Source: Candidatus Intricatilinea gracilis
GTDB taxonomy: Bacteria; Pseudomonadota; Gammaproteobacteria; Burkholderiales; Burkholderiaceae_C
Reading direction: 5' to 3'
Assembly (NCBI GenBank): GCA_016702605.1
Contig: JADJDQ010000003.1
Location: 299,501-363,500 of the forward strand
Length of the DNA: 64,000 bases
This document shows, piece after piece, positions 63,695 to 64,000 of this stretch. The notes under the pieces are model-generated. The model was not told the origin of the DNA, did no database searches, and was given only the letters and a program-made list of their open reading frames with translations. Each line of letters begins with the position of its first letter. Position 1 is the stretch's first letter. A program made the translations under genes and the position numbers.

Positions 63695-64000
63695 ATGTCC
63701 ACCCACCAGAAGTTCCGGCGTCAGCCGCTCCCGACGCACTCGCGCCCGCGCCGGCGTGGTGCCCTGCTTGCCTTGTTGATCGGCCTGGCCCTGCCCGTCG
63801 CTCACATCGACGCCAACGCCGGTGCGTCGTCGGCCAAGGCGCGCCGCCTGGCCCAGGCCGGCACCACCAGCCCGGCAGCGACACGCCCGGCCGGCGTCAC
63901 CCCCGACGACGCCCGCATGCTCGACGCACGTGACGCTTTCCAGCGCCGCGATCAGGCCCGCCTGGCCACGCTCAAACAAGGCTTGTCCGGCCAGCGCCAC
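63695..64000 (+). CDS. soluble lytic murein transglycosylase, N-terminal part (cut by window end)
   Basis: The frame from ATG 63695 runs without stop to the window edge (102 residues). It starts MSTHQKFRRQPLPTHSRPRR and then a hydrophobic signal LLALLIGLALPVAHIDANA. The mature part reads DARMLDARDAFQRRDQARLA, ending TLKQGLSGQRH. This resembles the start of Slt-type lytic transglycosylases of betaproteobacteria, where an N-terminal superhelix begins with an A-R-D-A-F-x-R-x-D segment. The catalytic domain is outside the window, so the call rests on this start and on its common neighbour, the cyclo-ligase. Confidence 0.6.
   Translation, partial: MSTHQKFRRQPLPTHSRPRRRGALLALLIGLALPVAHIDANAGASSAKARRLAQAGTTSPAATRPAGVTPDDARMLDARDAFQRRDQARLATLKQGLSGQRH

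Overview
The window is GC-rich (mostly about 65-70% by eye), gene-dense chromosomal DNA. It looks like a betaproteobacterium of the order Burkholderiales, from the Leptothrix/Rubrivivax-like side. This is inferred from the genes: a SAH riboswitch ahead of ahcY, an ahcY...metF neighbourhood, 5-formyl-THF cyclo-ligase beside a lytic transglycosylase, an extracellular 3-hydroxybutyrate oligomer hydrolase, a PEP-CTERM protein, and LIV-type and BMP-type ABC transporters. I see no rRNA, tRNA, CRISPR array, insertion sequence or prophage.

Layout. 0-4.3 kb: thioesterase, LysE-type exporter, exported histidine phosphatase, a DUF6152/membrane-protein pair and a VapBC toxin-antitoxin pair. 4.4-8.3 kb: a scrambled pseudogene remnant and an exported DUF1501/DUF1800 pair. 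8.7-20.4 kb: outer-membrane protein, sigma-54 activator, ABM-fold protein, a LIV-type ABC transporter behind a good -24/-12 promoter (its binding-protein gene carries two frame breaks), a 3HB-oligomer hydrolase and an alpha/beta hydrolase. 20.4-21.5 kb: MNT/HEPN toxin-antitoxin module with a palindromic operator. 21.6-27 kb: a signalling island with a Ser/Thr kinase-TPR protein, an unknown secreted protein and a lipoprotein, divergent from an ECF sigma factor. 27.1-33 kb: a double-length UvrA. 33-40.7 kb: PEP-CTERM protein, GGDEF cyclase, family-5 binding protein, pyrF, a PIN-like/DUF433 toxin-antitoxin pair and a CynX-type MFS exporter.

40.7-46.7 kb holds a lipoprotein and three co-oriented regulators: a Crp-like protein, a BTAD regulator, and a class III cyclase-ATPase-TPR protein whose 3' third is much lower in GC than its 5' part. 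46.8-62 kb is a purine/one-carbon block: purB (one frame break), a 20-bp perfect inverted repeat, a BMP-type nucleoside-like transporter of four genes, a promoter plus SAH riboswitch, ahcY, a SWIM-SNF2 helicase seven bases behind ahcY, tlyA and metF. An OmpW protein with a terminator, 5-formyl-THF cyclo-ligase, a small membrane protein and the start of a probable lytic transglycosylase close the window.

The genes fit into a few working units. The sigma-54 activator probably drives the adjacent transporter. The kinase, secreted proteins and ECF factor look like one envelope-signalling cassette. PurB, the BMP transporter, AhcY, MetF and the cyclo-ligase all bear on purines, S-adenosylhomocysteine recycling and folate. 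Three separate frame breaks in otherwise conserved genes (two in the binding protein, one in purB) are best treated as possible sequencing errors until checked.
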